NCBI GenBank assembly: GCA_014904845.1
Contig: MU119812.1
Location: 1-17,999, forward strand
DNA length: 17,999 nucleotides
Direction of reading: 5' to 3'
From: Acephala macrosclerotiorum
Lineage: Eukaryota > Ascomycota > Leotiomycetes > Helotiales > Mollisiaceae
The translations under genes and the position numbers were made by a program. The notes beneath the pieces are model-generated. The model ran no database searches, had not been told where the DNA came from, and worked only from the letters and a program-made list of their open reading frames with translations. This document shows, one piece after another, positions 1 to 9,984 of the stretch; within the stretch, counting starts at the first letter, position 1; every line of letters starts with the position of its first letter.

Positions 1-38
1 GTTAATTATTTTAAATAATATTTTATTTATTAATATAT

Positions 39-123
39 AAAAAAAAAAAAAAAAAAAAAAATTAAAAAATTAAAAAATTATTATTACGTTTTTAAATAAA
101 AAAAAAAAAAAAAAAAAAAAAAA
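39..123. repeat. Two poly-A tracts (23 and 26 A)
   Basis: Uninterrupted A runs occupy 39-61 and 98-123, separated by 36 bases of AT-rich sequence containing one CpG. They may be simple homopolymer expansions in decayed DNA, or poly-A tails of old retroelements reading left to right. No retroelement sequence is recognisable upstream, partly because the window begins 38 bases earlier. Runs this long are also prone to length error in assemblies. Confidence 0.8.
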
Positions 124-240
124 TTTATTTAAAAATAATATAAAAAATTATTAAAATTAAAATTAAAATATTTTTTTACGATTTTATTATAATAATAAGT
201 TTTTTAATATATTAATTATAAAATTATTTAAAAAATTATT

Positions 241-480
241 TAATATTTTATAATATAAATATATTAATTATTAAGATAATCGTATTATTAATATTAAAAT
301 TAAAAACGATAAAATATATTGAATTAAAAAAATTATTTAATATTTTATTATATAAATATATTAATTATTTAAAATTTTTTTTAATATTTTATTATATAAA
401 TATATTAATTATTAAAATAATCGTATTATTAATATTAAAATTAAAAATGATTAAATATATTGAATTAAAAAAATTATTTA
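241..480 (+). repeat. 99-bp direct repeat, two copies 141 bp apart
   Basis: Positions 241-339 and 382-480 align without gaps and differ at four sites. Two differences are transitions of the RIP type (G to A, and C to T inside a CpG) and two are A/T exchanges. A partial third copy of the first 32 bases or so starts at 338, overlapping the end of the first unit. The arrangement is a short local tandem or segmental duplication, retained in DNA that is otherwise hard to align. No coding capacity is visible. Confidence 0.85.
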
Positions 481-1440
481 TTATAAAAATTATTATAATT
501 TATTTAATTAATATAAATTTTTTAAAAAAAAATAATTACGAATTTTAATATTATTTTTATATTTTTTTTTTATAATAAATAAAATAATACGTTTTTTAAA
601 TTAATATAAATTAAATAAATTTAATATATATAAAAAAAAATTTTATTTATTAAATTTTAAAAATAAAATTAAATTTATATATTATTAATATAAATAAAAC
701 TTTTTTTTTAATTTTTTTTTTTTATTTATTTAATAAATTATATTTTTAATTTTATATTTTTAATTTAAAAAAATTATTAAATATAATTTAAAAAAATAAA
801 TTATAATTTAAAAATTATAAATTAAAGTTTTTATTATTATTATTAATTAAATAATAAAAATAAATATATTTATTATTAAATTTTTATTAATATTCAAAAA
901 AAAAAATTTTTTAAAAAAATTATTATAAATATAATTATACGAAAAATTAAAAAATATTAATATTAATAAAAAAATTATAATAAAATTTAAAAAAATATTA
1001 TATATTGAATTAAATTTTTTAAATTAATTATAATTTAATTTCGATTTTTTATTTGAATTATTATTAATATTATTAATTCGAAAATTAAAATATTATATTT
1101 TTAATATAAATTTATAAATTAATAAAAAATATTTAATAATAAATAAATAAAAAATTTATATTAAATTTTAAAAAAAAAATTTTTTATAAATATTATTATT
1201 AAAAAAAAAAAATTTAAAATTTTTTAATATTTATTTATTATAAAATATATTTTTTATTTAATTATTTTAAATTAATAATTTTTATTTTACGATTTATTTT
1301 ATAAATTATTTTATTATTAATTAATTTAATTATTTTTTTTTTAAAATTTTTTATTTCGTTATTAATTTTTAATTATTTATTTTTTTTTAAAAATATTTAT
1401 TTTATTATTAATTTAAAATTTTTAATATTTTTTTTATTTT

Positions 1441-2100
1441 AAAAAAAAATTAATTTATTGATTTATAAACGAATAAATTAGTAAATAAAATTTTATTTTT
1501 TATTTAATATATATATTATTTTATAAATTTTATAAAAATATTTTTATAAAAAATTTTAAAATTTTCGATTTTAATAATTTATTTAATTTAAACGTTTTAT
1601 AAATATTTAAAATTAATATAATTATTTAAATAAAATATTAATAATAATTTAAATTTTATTAATTAATAAATTTTTTAATATTTAAAATAAAAATATATTT
1701 ATTATAAAATTTTATATTAAAAAAAAACTTTTTATATTTTCGTTTTTTATATTTTATTATTATAATTAATTTAATTAATTTAAATTATTTTATTTAATAT
1801 ATAATTATAAAAATATTTAAAATAAAAAAATATTTAAAAAAATTTTATAATTACGATTTTTATTAAATATAATTATATTTTATTAATTTACGTAATAACG
1901 AATTAATAAAATCATTTAAAATTTAAAATTTAATAATATTTAATTAAATTTTAATTTGTTTAAAAATTTTATATTATATAATTATTTTTATTATAAAATT
2001 TTTAATAAATTAATTAAATTATTTTAATTAAATATTTTAATTAAATTTATTAATTTTTGTTTATTGTTAAAATAATTCGTATTACGTAAATAATACGTAA
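1441..2100 (+). repeat. Dispersed repeat R, copy R1 (degraded)
   Basis: This segment aligns by eye with two other places in the window. Its start (1441-1502) matches the palindrome region of R3 (15854-15916). Positions near 1560-1800 match R3 near 15970-16397. Positions near 1855-1975 match the reverse complement of R2 near 10330-10200. Positions around 1990-2045 match R2 near 10085-10020. About 115 bases present in R2 are missing here around 1980. The copies differ largely by C/T and G/A exchanges, and R1 is the most AT-shifted of the three. It is probably a relic of a transposable element of unknown class, with no reading frame left. Both ends are approximate. Confidence 0.65.
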
Positions 2101-4846
2101 TTTAATAAAAATTTATATTAATTATTTTAATGTTTTTTATTTATATAAATTAAATTTAATTTATTATAATATTAAAATTTAATTCGAAATTATAAAAAAA
2201 AATTAAATCGAATAATTATATTTTTTTTTAAATTATTTAAATTTATTAAAACAAAATCGCGATTAAATAAAAATTATTTAATATTTTTAACGATTTTATT
2301 ATTTAAATTTCGTATATTATAAATAAAAAAAAAAATTATTTTTTCGAATAATTATAAATATTATTTATTTTATTATTTTTTTTTTAATATTTTATATTAA
2401 TTAATTTTAATTCGAATTTCGTTTAAAAAATAAAAATAATATAAATTTTAAATTTTATTTTTAATTTGAATTTATTTTATTTTTTTCGTTATTATTATCG
2501 ATATTATAAATAATTATTTTTTATAGTATATATATATTTTTAATTAAAATTTTAATAATATAAATATAATTTTTATAAAAAATTCGAATTTTTTATTATT
2601 TAAAATAATATTAAAAAAAAAAATTTAAATTTTTTTTAATTTTTATTTATTTTATTACGTTTAAATTTTAATATATTATATAATTAATATATAAAAAATA
2701 TTAAAATTATTATAAATAATTTAAAACGAATAAAAAAAATATATAATAATAAAATATTAATTAATAATTTATTTAATAAAAATAAATTTAATTTTTTATA
2801 ATTATATAATTTTTATATATTATTTTAATAAATTTATTTTAAGTTTTTTAATATAATTAAAATCGATTTAAAATAATAATATAATATAAAAATTTTAATT
2901 AATATTTTATTATAAATATATAAATATTATATTATCGCGTATATTTTTATTAAATTAATAATAGAAAAATAATTAATTTAATATACGAATAATAAAATTC
3001 GAAATTATTATTTAATGAATTATTAAAAAATAATTTTTATTATTAATATTAAAATTTTAAAATAATATAAAACGTATTAAATATTTTAAAATAAATTATA
3101 AAACTTTTTTAAAAAATAAATATTACGTATTTATAAATAAATAAAAATTTAAATTAATTTTAATTAAATTTATTAAAATATTTATTTTATTTAAAAATAA
3201 TTTTATATTAATATTTATAAAAATATTTTAATAAATATTTTTTATTAATTATTTAAAAACGTTTTTTAAAATTTAATTTATTAAATTATTAAATTAATTT
3301 ACAAATTAATATTTAATAAAAATATTATAAAAAATTTTAAAAATTCGAATAAAATTTATTAAAAATTATTAAATTTAATTTTATTAAATATTAATTAATA
3401 AAAAAAAACTATAATATTTATTAATATTATTATAATAAAATAATAAAATATAAAATAAAAAAATTTAATCGTAAATTAATTCGTTTTAATCAATTTATAA
3501 TAAATAAAAATTTTTTATATATAAAAAAATACGTAATTAATATTATTTTCGAAATTAATTATTTATAAAAAAAATTTAAAAAAAAAATATATATAATTTT
3601 ATTATAATTGTTTTTTTAAATAATAAATTCGTTTTAAATATTAAAAAATAAAAATAAAAAATAAAAAAAAATATATATTTTAAATAAAAAATTTAAAATT
3701 TAATATTTTTTAAATTATTATTATTATTTTTTTAATATTTTTATTAATATTAAATTTTTTTATAATTTCTTTTTTTTTAAAAAAATTTAATAAATAAAAA
3801 AAGAATTAAAATTAAATTTATTATTAAAAATAATTAAATTTTTTTAATTATTTTTTATAAATATAATTAATTTTTTAATTTTATATTTAAAAAAAATTTA
3901 TTATTAAAAAATTTATATATTGAATAATAAAATAATTTAAAAATTTTATATAATAAATTATATTAAAAATTATATTAATTTTTTTAAATTAAATATTATT
4001 AAAAAAAAAATTCGTTTTTAAAATTTTTTTTTAAAATTTATTATAAATTTTTTTAAATTTTTTATAAAAATATTATTAATAATTTTTTTCTTAATATTAA
4101 TAAATATTAAATTTATAAAAAATTAAAAATTTTAAAATTATTAATATAAATTTAATTAATTAAAATTTAATTTTAATAATAAATAATTTAATTAAAAAAA
4201 TAAAAATAAAAATAATAAAAATTTACAAAAATTAAAATCGATTTTTTATTATTATTTTTTATTTATAATAAATAATAATAAAAATATTTATAAATTAAAA
4301 ACGAATATTAAAATAAATTTAAATAAATCGAAATATTTTTTTTTTAATATATAATTCGCAAATTTTAAATAATTATATTTTTATAATTTTAATTTATTTT
4401 TTATTATTTTTAAAATATAAATTGAAATTTTTATAAAACTTTATATAATAAATTCGATAAAATTATTTAATAAATAAATATTTATAAATATTATAAATAA
4501 TATTTAAAATTTTAATATAATTAATAAAATTTCAAATATTAAAAAAAATAACGTTCAATTTTTAAATACTATTTATATTATATATATAATTAATTATTAA
4601 ACGTATATTATTTAATTAAAATTAATAAATTAATTAAAATAAAATAATATTAAATTATAATAAAATAATAATAATTTTATATTTTTTTTAATATAAATAT
4701 AATTATATAATAATATTTTTTATTATTAATAATAAATTTTTTAAATTGAATTAATATAAAAATCGAAACGAAAAAAAAAAAAATAAATTAAAAAATTCGA
4801 AAATTTTAAAAAATTTAAAAAAATAAAAAAATTTATACGAAAAAAT

Positions 4847-4872
4847 TAATAATAATAATATTATTATTATTA
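4847..4872. repeat. Perfect 26-bp palindrome of AAT/ATT triplets
   Basis: Four AAT triplets run directly into four ATT triplets, giving a self-complementary block centred between 4859 and 4860. It can form a cruciform or hairpin. It most likely arose by triplet slippage in AT-rich DNA, and no function is implied. Confidence 0.85.
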
Positions 4873-7501
4873 TCGTTATTAATTAATAAAATCGATTAAA
4901 AAATAAAATATTAATATTAATAATTTTTTAAAATTTAATATTTTAAATATTTATATTATTAATAATAATAATAAATTATTTTTTAAATTTATTTATAAAA
5001 ATTAAAAAAAAAAAATTTAATATATATTTTAATTATTAAAAATTTATAAAAATAAAAAATAAAATATAATTTTTTTAATTTTTTTTTTTAAATTTATAAT
5101 TATTAAATCGTTGTTTATATTTTTATAAATAATATATTATAAATTTTATTTTTTAATAATAATTATATCGATAATTTTAATAATTTTATAAAACGTAAAA
5201 CGTTTTATATAAAATATTTATTCGAGTTTTTAATATACGTATTTATCGTAAAATTTATCGATAAAATTTTTAATAAATTATTAAAATATTTAAATTTTTA
5301 AAGAATTTTTTAATTATAATATTTAAATATATTATTAAAATTTTTAATTAATTTAAATCGAATTTATTAAAATATAATACGCGATTATTTAATTTTATTT
5401 ATTTTAAAAAAAAAATTATATTTAAATTATATATTATTTTAAAATTTTTTTAATTTTTATAAATTAATTATAATTATTATTTTTTTTAAATAATAATATA
5501 TTAATAATTTTTTATAAATTATTAAAATCACGTTATACTATTTATATAAACGTATTAAAATCGTTTTATTTTATTTTTTATATACGAAATTCGTATTTTC
5601 AAAATTTTATAAAATGTTTTTTTAAAATATAATAATAATATTATAAAAATTTTAAAAATAAAAATTAAAATTATAAAATTTATATATAAAAAATAATATA
5701 ATAAATTAATTAAATTTAAAAAATAAAAACGTATAAATTTAAAAAAAATTTATTAATTAAATCGAAAAAATTTAAAAATATTTATATTTATAAAAAAATT
5801 ATAAAAAAAAAAAAAAAATATATTTATAAATAGTTTTTATAAAAAAAATTATTATAAAATATATTCGATTAATAAAATTATATATATATAAAATAATATA
5901 AATTGAAAATTTAAAAAAAATAAAAATAAATAAATAAAATTAAAAAAATTTTTTTTTTTAAATTAATATAAAATTAAAAAAATTATAATTAAAAAATTTT
6001 AAAAAAAAAGAAATTAAATTTTTTTTTATAAATTATAATAAATATTATATTAATAAACGTTTATATAATTTAAATATAATTAAATATAATTTAAATATAT
6101 TTAAAAATATTTAAAAATATTAAAAAAAGTTTTTTATAAATTTTAAAAAAAAAAAATAATATAATTTTATTTTTTTATATAATAAAATTATTATAAATAA
6201 AAAAAAAAAAAATTTTTTAATTAAAATATTATTATTATTTTAAAATTTAATTAATTTTTTTTATTTATTTAATTTTTAAAAAATTATATATATTTATTTT
6301 TTTTAATTTTATTAAATTTAAAAATATAAATTATAATTTTTTTTTTTAATTTTTTTTAATTTTATTTATTATAAAATTTTTTAATTTTTTTTTTTTTATA
6401 TTTATATTTTTATTATTATTAAAATTAATAAATTTAATAATATTTTTATTTTTATTTTTATTTTAAAAATTTTAATATTCGTTTTTTTCAACGAATTTTT
6501 TTTAAATAATTTTTTATATATAATTTTTAAATTATTATTTCGTTTATTTTTTTAAATAAAAATTTAATATTTTTAAATATATTTTAATTAATAAATTTTT
6601 TTTAAATTAATTTTATTTATAATTATATTTTTTTAAAAATTTTAATTTTTTTATATTTTTATTTTAAAAAAATTTATTCGATTATATATTTTATTTTAAT
6701 TGAAAAAATTTTAAATAAAAAATCGAATTTTAATAAATAAAATTATTTTTTTATTATAAATTATATAAAATAATATATATTTAATTAATTTTTTTCGTTT
6801 TTTTTTTATTAAAATAATTAATATAATAATAATAAATTAATATTTTTATTTGATTATTTTATTTATTTTTAAATTATATATAAAATTAATAATTCGTTTA
6901 ATTTTAAATTTTTTAATAATAATTTTTTTAAATTCGAATTTTTTATTTAATTTTATATAATTAAAAATATTATATTTATAAATAATATTATTATAAATAA
7001 ATTTAATATTTTTTAAAAAATCGAATTTTTTATTAATTTAATTTCGATTTAATTAAAAATATTATTTCGTATTATAATTAAATTATTAAATATTTTATAT
7101 TATAAAAATTTAATTATATTTATTTTAATATAATAAAATAATAAAATTATTTTTTAAAAATATAAAAATTTTTTATATTTTTTTTTATTTTTATATTAAT
7201 AATTAATATAATTTATTATAAAATTTTAAATTTTTTATAATATTTTTTTTAATAATATCGATTAATTATTCGATAATATTTATATATATTTTTTAATATA
7301 TTTAAATTTATTATATAATTTAATTATAATTATTATATATTATTTTAAATCGTTTAAAATAAATTAAAATAAATAAAATTTAATAATATTTTTTATAATA
7401 TTTTATTTTAAATATTATAATCGATAAATTTTCGAATTAATTTACGAAATTTTATTTTTAAAAATTATTTTAATCGTTTTAAAATTATTATTAAAAAAAA
7501 A

Positions 7502-7502
<1 letters not shown>

Positions 7503-7532
<30 letters not shown>
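7503..7532. repeat. (ATT)10 microsatellite
   Basis: Ten uninterrupted ATT units lie about 370 bases left of the transposon. This is a simple sequence repeat that probably varies in length between strains. Confidence 0.9.
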
Positions 7533-7904
7533 TAAAAATTTATTAATTTTAAAAAAATAATTAATATAATCTATATAAAAAATACGATTAATATTAAAAA
7601 TTAAAAATTAAAAATATTAAATATAAATTTTTTTTTAAATTTAATTTAATAATTCAAATAAATTTTTTTATTTTATATATTTATTTTTAATTATAAATAA
7701 TTTATTTTTAATTTTTCGATTAATTTTACGTTTTTTAATCGAGATTAAAATTATTTTAATATAATTAAATTCGATTATAATAAATTTATTAATATTTTTT
7801 TTTTAAATTATTATTTTTTATTTATAATTTTTTAAATAATTTATTTATAATAATATAAATTTTTTTTTTTAATATATTTAATTTCGAAATCGAATAATTA
7901 TATT

Positions 7905-7906
7905 TA
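7905..7906. other. Left TA target-site duplication (probable)
   Basis: A TA dinucleotide abuts the left end of the transposon and is matched by TA at 9203-9204. TA duplication is the known target preference of the Tc1/mariner/pogo superfamily. The ends are ambiguous. The mirror symmetry continues outward for six bases (TATTTA at 7901-7906 and TAAATA at 9203-9208), so TA at 7901-7902 with TA at 9207-9208 is also possible. So is a TTAA site (7904-7907 with 9202-9205), which would resemble piggyBac. The transposase homology favours TA. Confidence 0.6.
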
Positions 7907-8015
7907 ATCGTCAAACTATTCTAGATTTAGACAAGCGACGCGAATCTTTTAAACCTTGGACGCTGATTCGCTAAAGCTTGTCAATCACAGCAATACGATT
8001 TTAGCACCAATACGA
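7907..8015 (+). repeat. Left terminal inverted repeat, 109 bp
   Basis: The repeat begins ATCGTCAAAC and is identical over all 109 bases to the reverse complement of 9094-9202. It contains a nested inverted repeat: ACAAGC at 7931-7936 pairs with GCTTGT at 7976-7981, and GCGAATC at 7940-7946 pairs with GATTCGC at 7965-7971. It also contains most of a direct repeat of the 12-mer CAATACGATTTT (7991-8002 and 8008-8019). Such internal structure near a transposon end commonly marks transposase binding sites, which is an inference here. The similarity to the right end stops just after position 8015. Confidence 0.95.
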
Positions 8016-8069
8016 TTTTCCTCATCACGAGAAAACGCGTCCTCTCCAAACTATCATTATATCCACAAT

Positions 8070-8561
8070 ATGTCCTCAAAATACGATTCAAACGTTGAGA
8101 AACGTATAATACAAGCTATCGAAGAGTTTGCGACCGCGCCGGGCCTAAACTGGACCGATTTGGCTGAGAAACATAAGGTCCCGTACCAGCGATTGATTCG
8201 ACGGAAGAATGGCACACCCGCCAATAATTCGAATGGAGGACACAACAGATTGACTACAAATGAGCAAGAAGCTGCTTTAATAGCTTATATTGATGACTGC
8301 GAACGCCGCGGGTTCAATTGTAGGCACCGGGACATCGAGAAGGCGGCGAGAGAGCTTTTGAAAAATGAGGACGGAAACCAAGTCAAAGACCTCTACTCTA
8401 ACTGAGTAGCACGCTTCTGTTCACGACATCCTGAGTTTGAAAAGCGTAAATCACAATCGATCGCGGTAAAGAGAAAAGCAGTACATGATATGGATAATAT
8501 AGTGCAGTGGTTTGAAAGTATATAGGAGGATGTTATAGAGTTTGACATTCGCACGCAACAA
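8070..8561 (+). pseudogene. Fot1/pogo-like transposase, N-terminal DNA-binding part, broken
   Basis: The intact transposase would bind the element's ends in the nucleus and cut and paste the element. The open frame runs from 8070 to a TGA at 8403-8405 (111 codons). An in-frame ATG at 7956 lies inside the terminal repeat, so the ATG at 8070, with A at -3, is the better start. About residues 9-47 form a psq-like helix-turn-helix (I-I-Q-A-I-E-E-F then L-A-E-K-H-K-V-P). About residues 59-99 form a CENP-B-type helix-turn-helix (R-L-T-T-N-E-Q-E-A-A-L, then R-G-F, then R-D-I-E-K-A-A). The frame continues past the TGA with V-A-R-F and R-H-P-E-F, so the TGA occupies the Trp position of the family's W-x-x-R-F motif. 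After W-F-E-S-I comes a TAG at 8523-8525. Family resemblance fades near 8561, before the DDE domain that should follow. It is non-functional as a transposase, although the short product could still bind DNA. Confidence 0.8.
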
Positions 8562-8574
8562 ACTCATCAAATAG

Positions 8575-9024
8575 TTCAAAAAAGCAGCACAAATTGCCAG
8601 AGAGCGACGGAAAGTTTGGTTGAGTAGTGTCTATTGTAAAGAGGCTTATTGGAATGAGCTGGTAGATACTCTATATGAGTTTAGTTGATTTGCAGAGGGC
8701 GAAGACCTATTTATCGAGCATTACCAATACGCTCGACCGACTATTCCGGATTTTTATAGAGGGCGAATGTGGCCGGAGGTCAAGAAACCAGAGACTGACA
8801 ACGATTATTTGAGAGCCCTCAAAAACGCTAAAATACTCGGTCTACTTAACCCTCCCGACGTTGAAGTAAATATGCCAGTCGCGCGCGAGGAGGTTGCCGA
8901 ATCAAGCGAATCGGACGAGGTCGATGGCGAGTTCGAACGCGCATTGGTCGACAACGGTTACTTTGACGACGAAACAACGTTAGTAGAAAATGAAGATGAC
9001 TTTGAGCCGGGCTTCCCGATGTAA
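8575..9024 (+). pseudogene. Decayed C-terminal reading region with acidic tail
   Basis: This frame differs from the upstream transposase frame. It is open from 8575, after a TAG at 8572-8574, to a TGA at 8686-8688, and then from 8689 to the TAA at 9022-9024. Its last ATG-initiated piece is 85 residues from 8767. The start is basic (A-R-E-R-R-K-V-W-L). The middle has aromatic and charged residues without a family I recognise (E-H-Y-Q-Y-A-R-P-T-I-P-D-F-Y). The last 50 or so residues are rich in Glu and Asp. No DDE catalytic motif is visible. The likeliest reading is the C-terminus of the original transposase, brought close by deletion of the catalytic core, since acidic tails are known in pogo and CENP-B relatives. 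A captured piece of host gene is the alternative. Confidence 0.55.
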
Positions 9025-9055
9025 ATATCTTGTTTATATCACGCGTGGTTGAAAA

Positions 9056-9061
9056 AATAAA
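9056..9061 (+). promoter_or_regulatory. AATAAA polyadenylation-like signal
   Basis: The hexamer lies 31 bases after the TAA at 9022-9024 and before the right terminal repeat, in a plausible place for the 3' end of a transposase transcript. Such hexamers arise easily in AT-rich DNA and fungal signals are loose, so this is weak support. Confidence 0.35.
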
Positions 9062-9093
9062 ATTTTTCGAAGAATAACCTCATCTTTTGGTTT

Positions 9094-9202
9094 TCGTATT
9101 GGTGCTAAAATCGTATTGCTGTGATTGACAAGCTTTAGCGAATCAGCGTCCAAGGTTTAAAAGATTCGCGTCGCTTGTCTAAATCTAGAATAGTTTGACG
9201 AT
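9094..9202 (-). repeat. Right terminal inverted repeat, 109 bp
   Basis: It is the exact reverse complement of 7907-8015, with no substitutions or gaps. It carries the mirror copy of the internal palindrome at 9128-9178, and one 12-mer subterminal site at 9107-9118. The second 12-mer is broken on this side, because similarity to the left end stops at 9094. Zero divergence over 109 bases points to a recent insertion or to gene conversion between the ends. Confidence 0.95.
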
Positions 9203-9204
9203 TA
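9203..9204. other. Right TA target-site duplication (probable)
   Basis: TA directly follows the right terminal repeat and matches the TA on the left. The same ambiguity applies, since TA also occurs at 9207-9208 in the mirror position and TTAA spans the border. Confidence 0.6.
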
Positions 9205-9966
9205 AATAAATTAATAAATAATTAAAATATTAAAAAAATATATTATTATTCGATTTAATTAAATAACGAATATATTAATATTCGTTTTAAAAATATTTTA
9301 AAACTTTTTAATATTTTTTTTATCGTATTATAATTTCGTTTAATAATATTTAAAGTTTTAATTTATATCGTATTATATATTTTCGTTTTTTATTATTATT
9401 TTAATTAAATATTTTTTAGTATTTTTATTAATTAATATTAATATTTAAAATAATTATTTTTTATTTATTAATAAAATTATAATAAATTTTATAAAATATT
9501 AAACTCGTTATAAATTTGTTTTATAAAAATATTATAACGATTTTTTTTAATTAATTAATATAATAATTTAATAATAATATTAAAATATTGAATTTATATT
9601 TTATAATAAATATAAATTCTAATAGAAATTTTAATTTTAAAAATATTATTATATTTAATTTATTTTAAAATTTTAATAATTTTTATATTTTTAAAAAAGT
9701 TTTTTTAAAATTATAAATAAAATTAATAATAAATATTTTATTTTTATAAAATTATAATTTAAATTTTTTTAATTCGATTTAATATTTTATTTAAACTTTA
9801 AATATATTTAAAAACGAATTAATAAATTTTTAAAAATATTAATTTATTATTATAATTCGTATAAAGTTTTTTAATTTTTATATTGTTTAAAAATAATATT
9901 ACAATTTTAAAAAATATATTTTTTAAAATTTTTATTATTTATTCGATTTAAAAATTAATATTAATT

Positions 9967-9984
9967 TATATATATATATATATA
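9967..9984. repeat. (TA)9 microsatellite
   Basis: Nine uninterrupted TA units lie at the left edge of repeat copy R2. This may be a simple expansion, and it may mark where the R2 alignment ends. Confidence 0.85.

Larger units (their letters stand above)
1..7906. other. Gene-less AT-rich isochore, left flank
   Basis: The stretch is almost entirely A and T, with long A and T runs and stop codons in every frame every few tens of bases, and no open frame of useful length. Most of the rare cytosines are followed by G (for example near 86, 179, 281, 306, 421 and 539). This pattern fits old repetitive DNA eroded by C-to-T mutation on both strands, as RIP does in ascomycetes. I see no tRNA, rRNA or host gene remnant. 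Recognisable content is limited to the repeats listed separately. A very AT-rich intergenic region of another lineage, such as an anaerobic gut fungus, is a less likely alternative, because the repeat copies differ mainly by transitions. Confidence 0.75.
7907..9202 (+). mobile_element. Defective Fot1/pogo-like DNA transposon, 1296 bp
   Basis: The element is bounded by perfect 109-bp inverted repeats and a probable TA duplication. It stands out from its surroundings by roughly 45% G+C against a few percent outside, and by normal codon-like composition. The left half carries the DNA-binding domains of a pogo-type transposase. The right half is a second decayed reading region, and the DDE nuclease is missing. 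Full-length fungal Fot/pogo elements are usually around 1.8-2.5 kb, so a central deletion explains the size. Perfect terminal repeats around a broken interior indicate a non-autonomous copy mobilised in trans. Its base composition shows that it arrived after most of the RIP-like decay of the flanks. Confidence 0.9.

Noticed and set aside
39..123. Telomere or CRISPR-like repeat array
   Set aside because: The runs are plain poly-A with no TTAGGG-type units and no regular repeat-spacer structure.
7733..7750. 8-bp-armed palindrome TTTTAATC GA GATTAAAA left of the transposon
   Set aside because: It is short and largely A/T, and palindromes of this size are expected repeatedly in such DNA. I see no link to the element.
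7956..8069. Extended transposase N-terminus from the ATG at 7956
   Set aside because: Most of this stretch lies inside the terminal inverted repeat, and the ATG at 8070 precedes the helix-turn-helix directly with a better context. The extra 38 residues are probably just the open part of the repeat.
8057..8245. Minus-strand open frame of 62 codons
   Set aside because: It lies opposite the transposase reading frame, whose domains are recognisable on the plus strand. It shows no family features and is a shadow.
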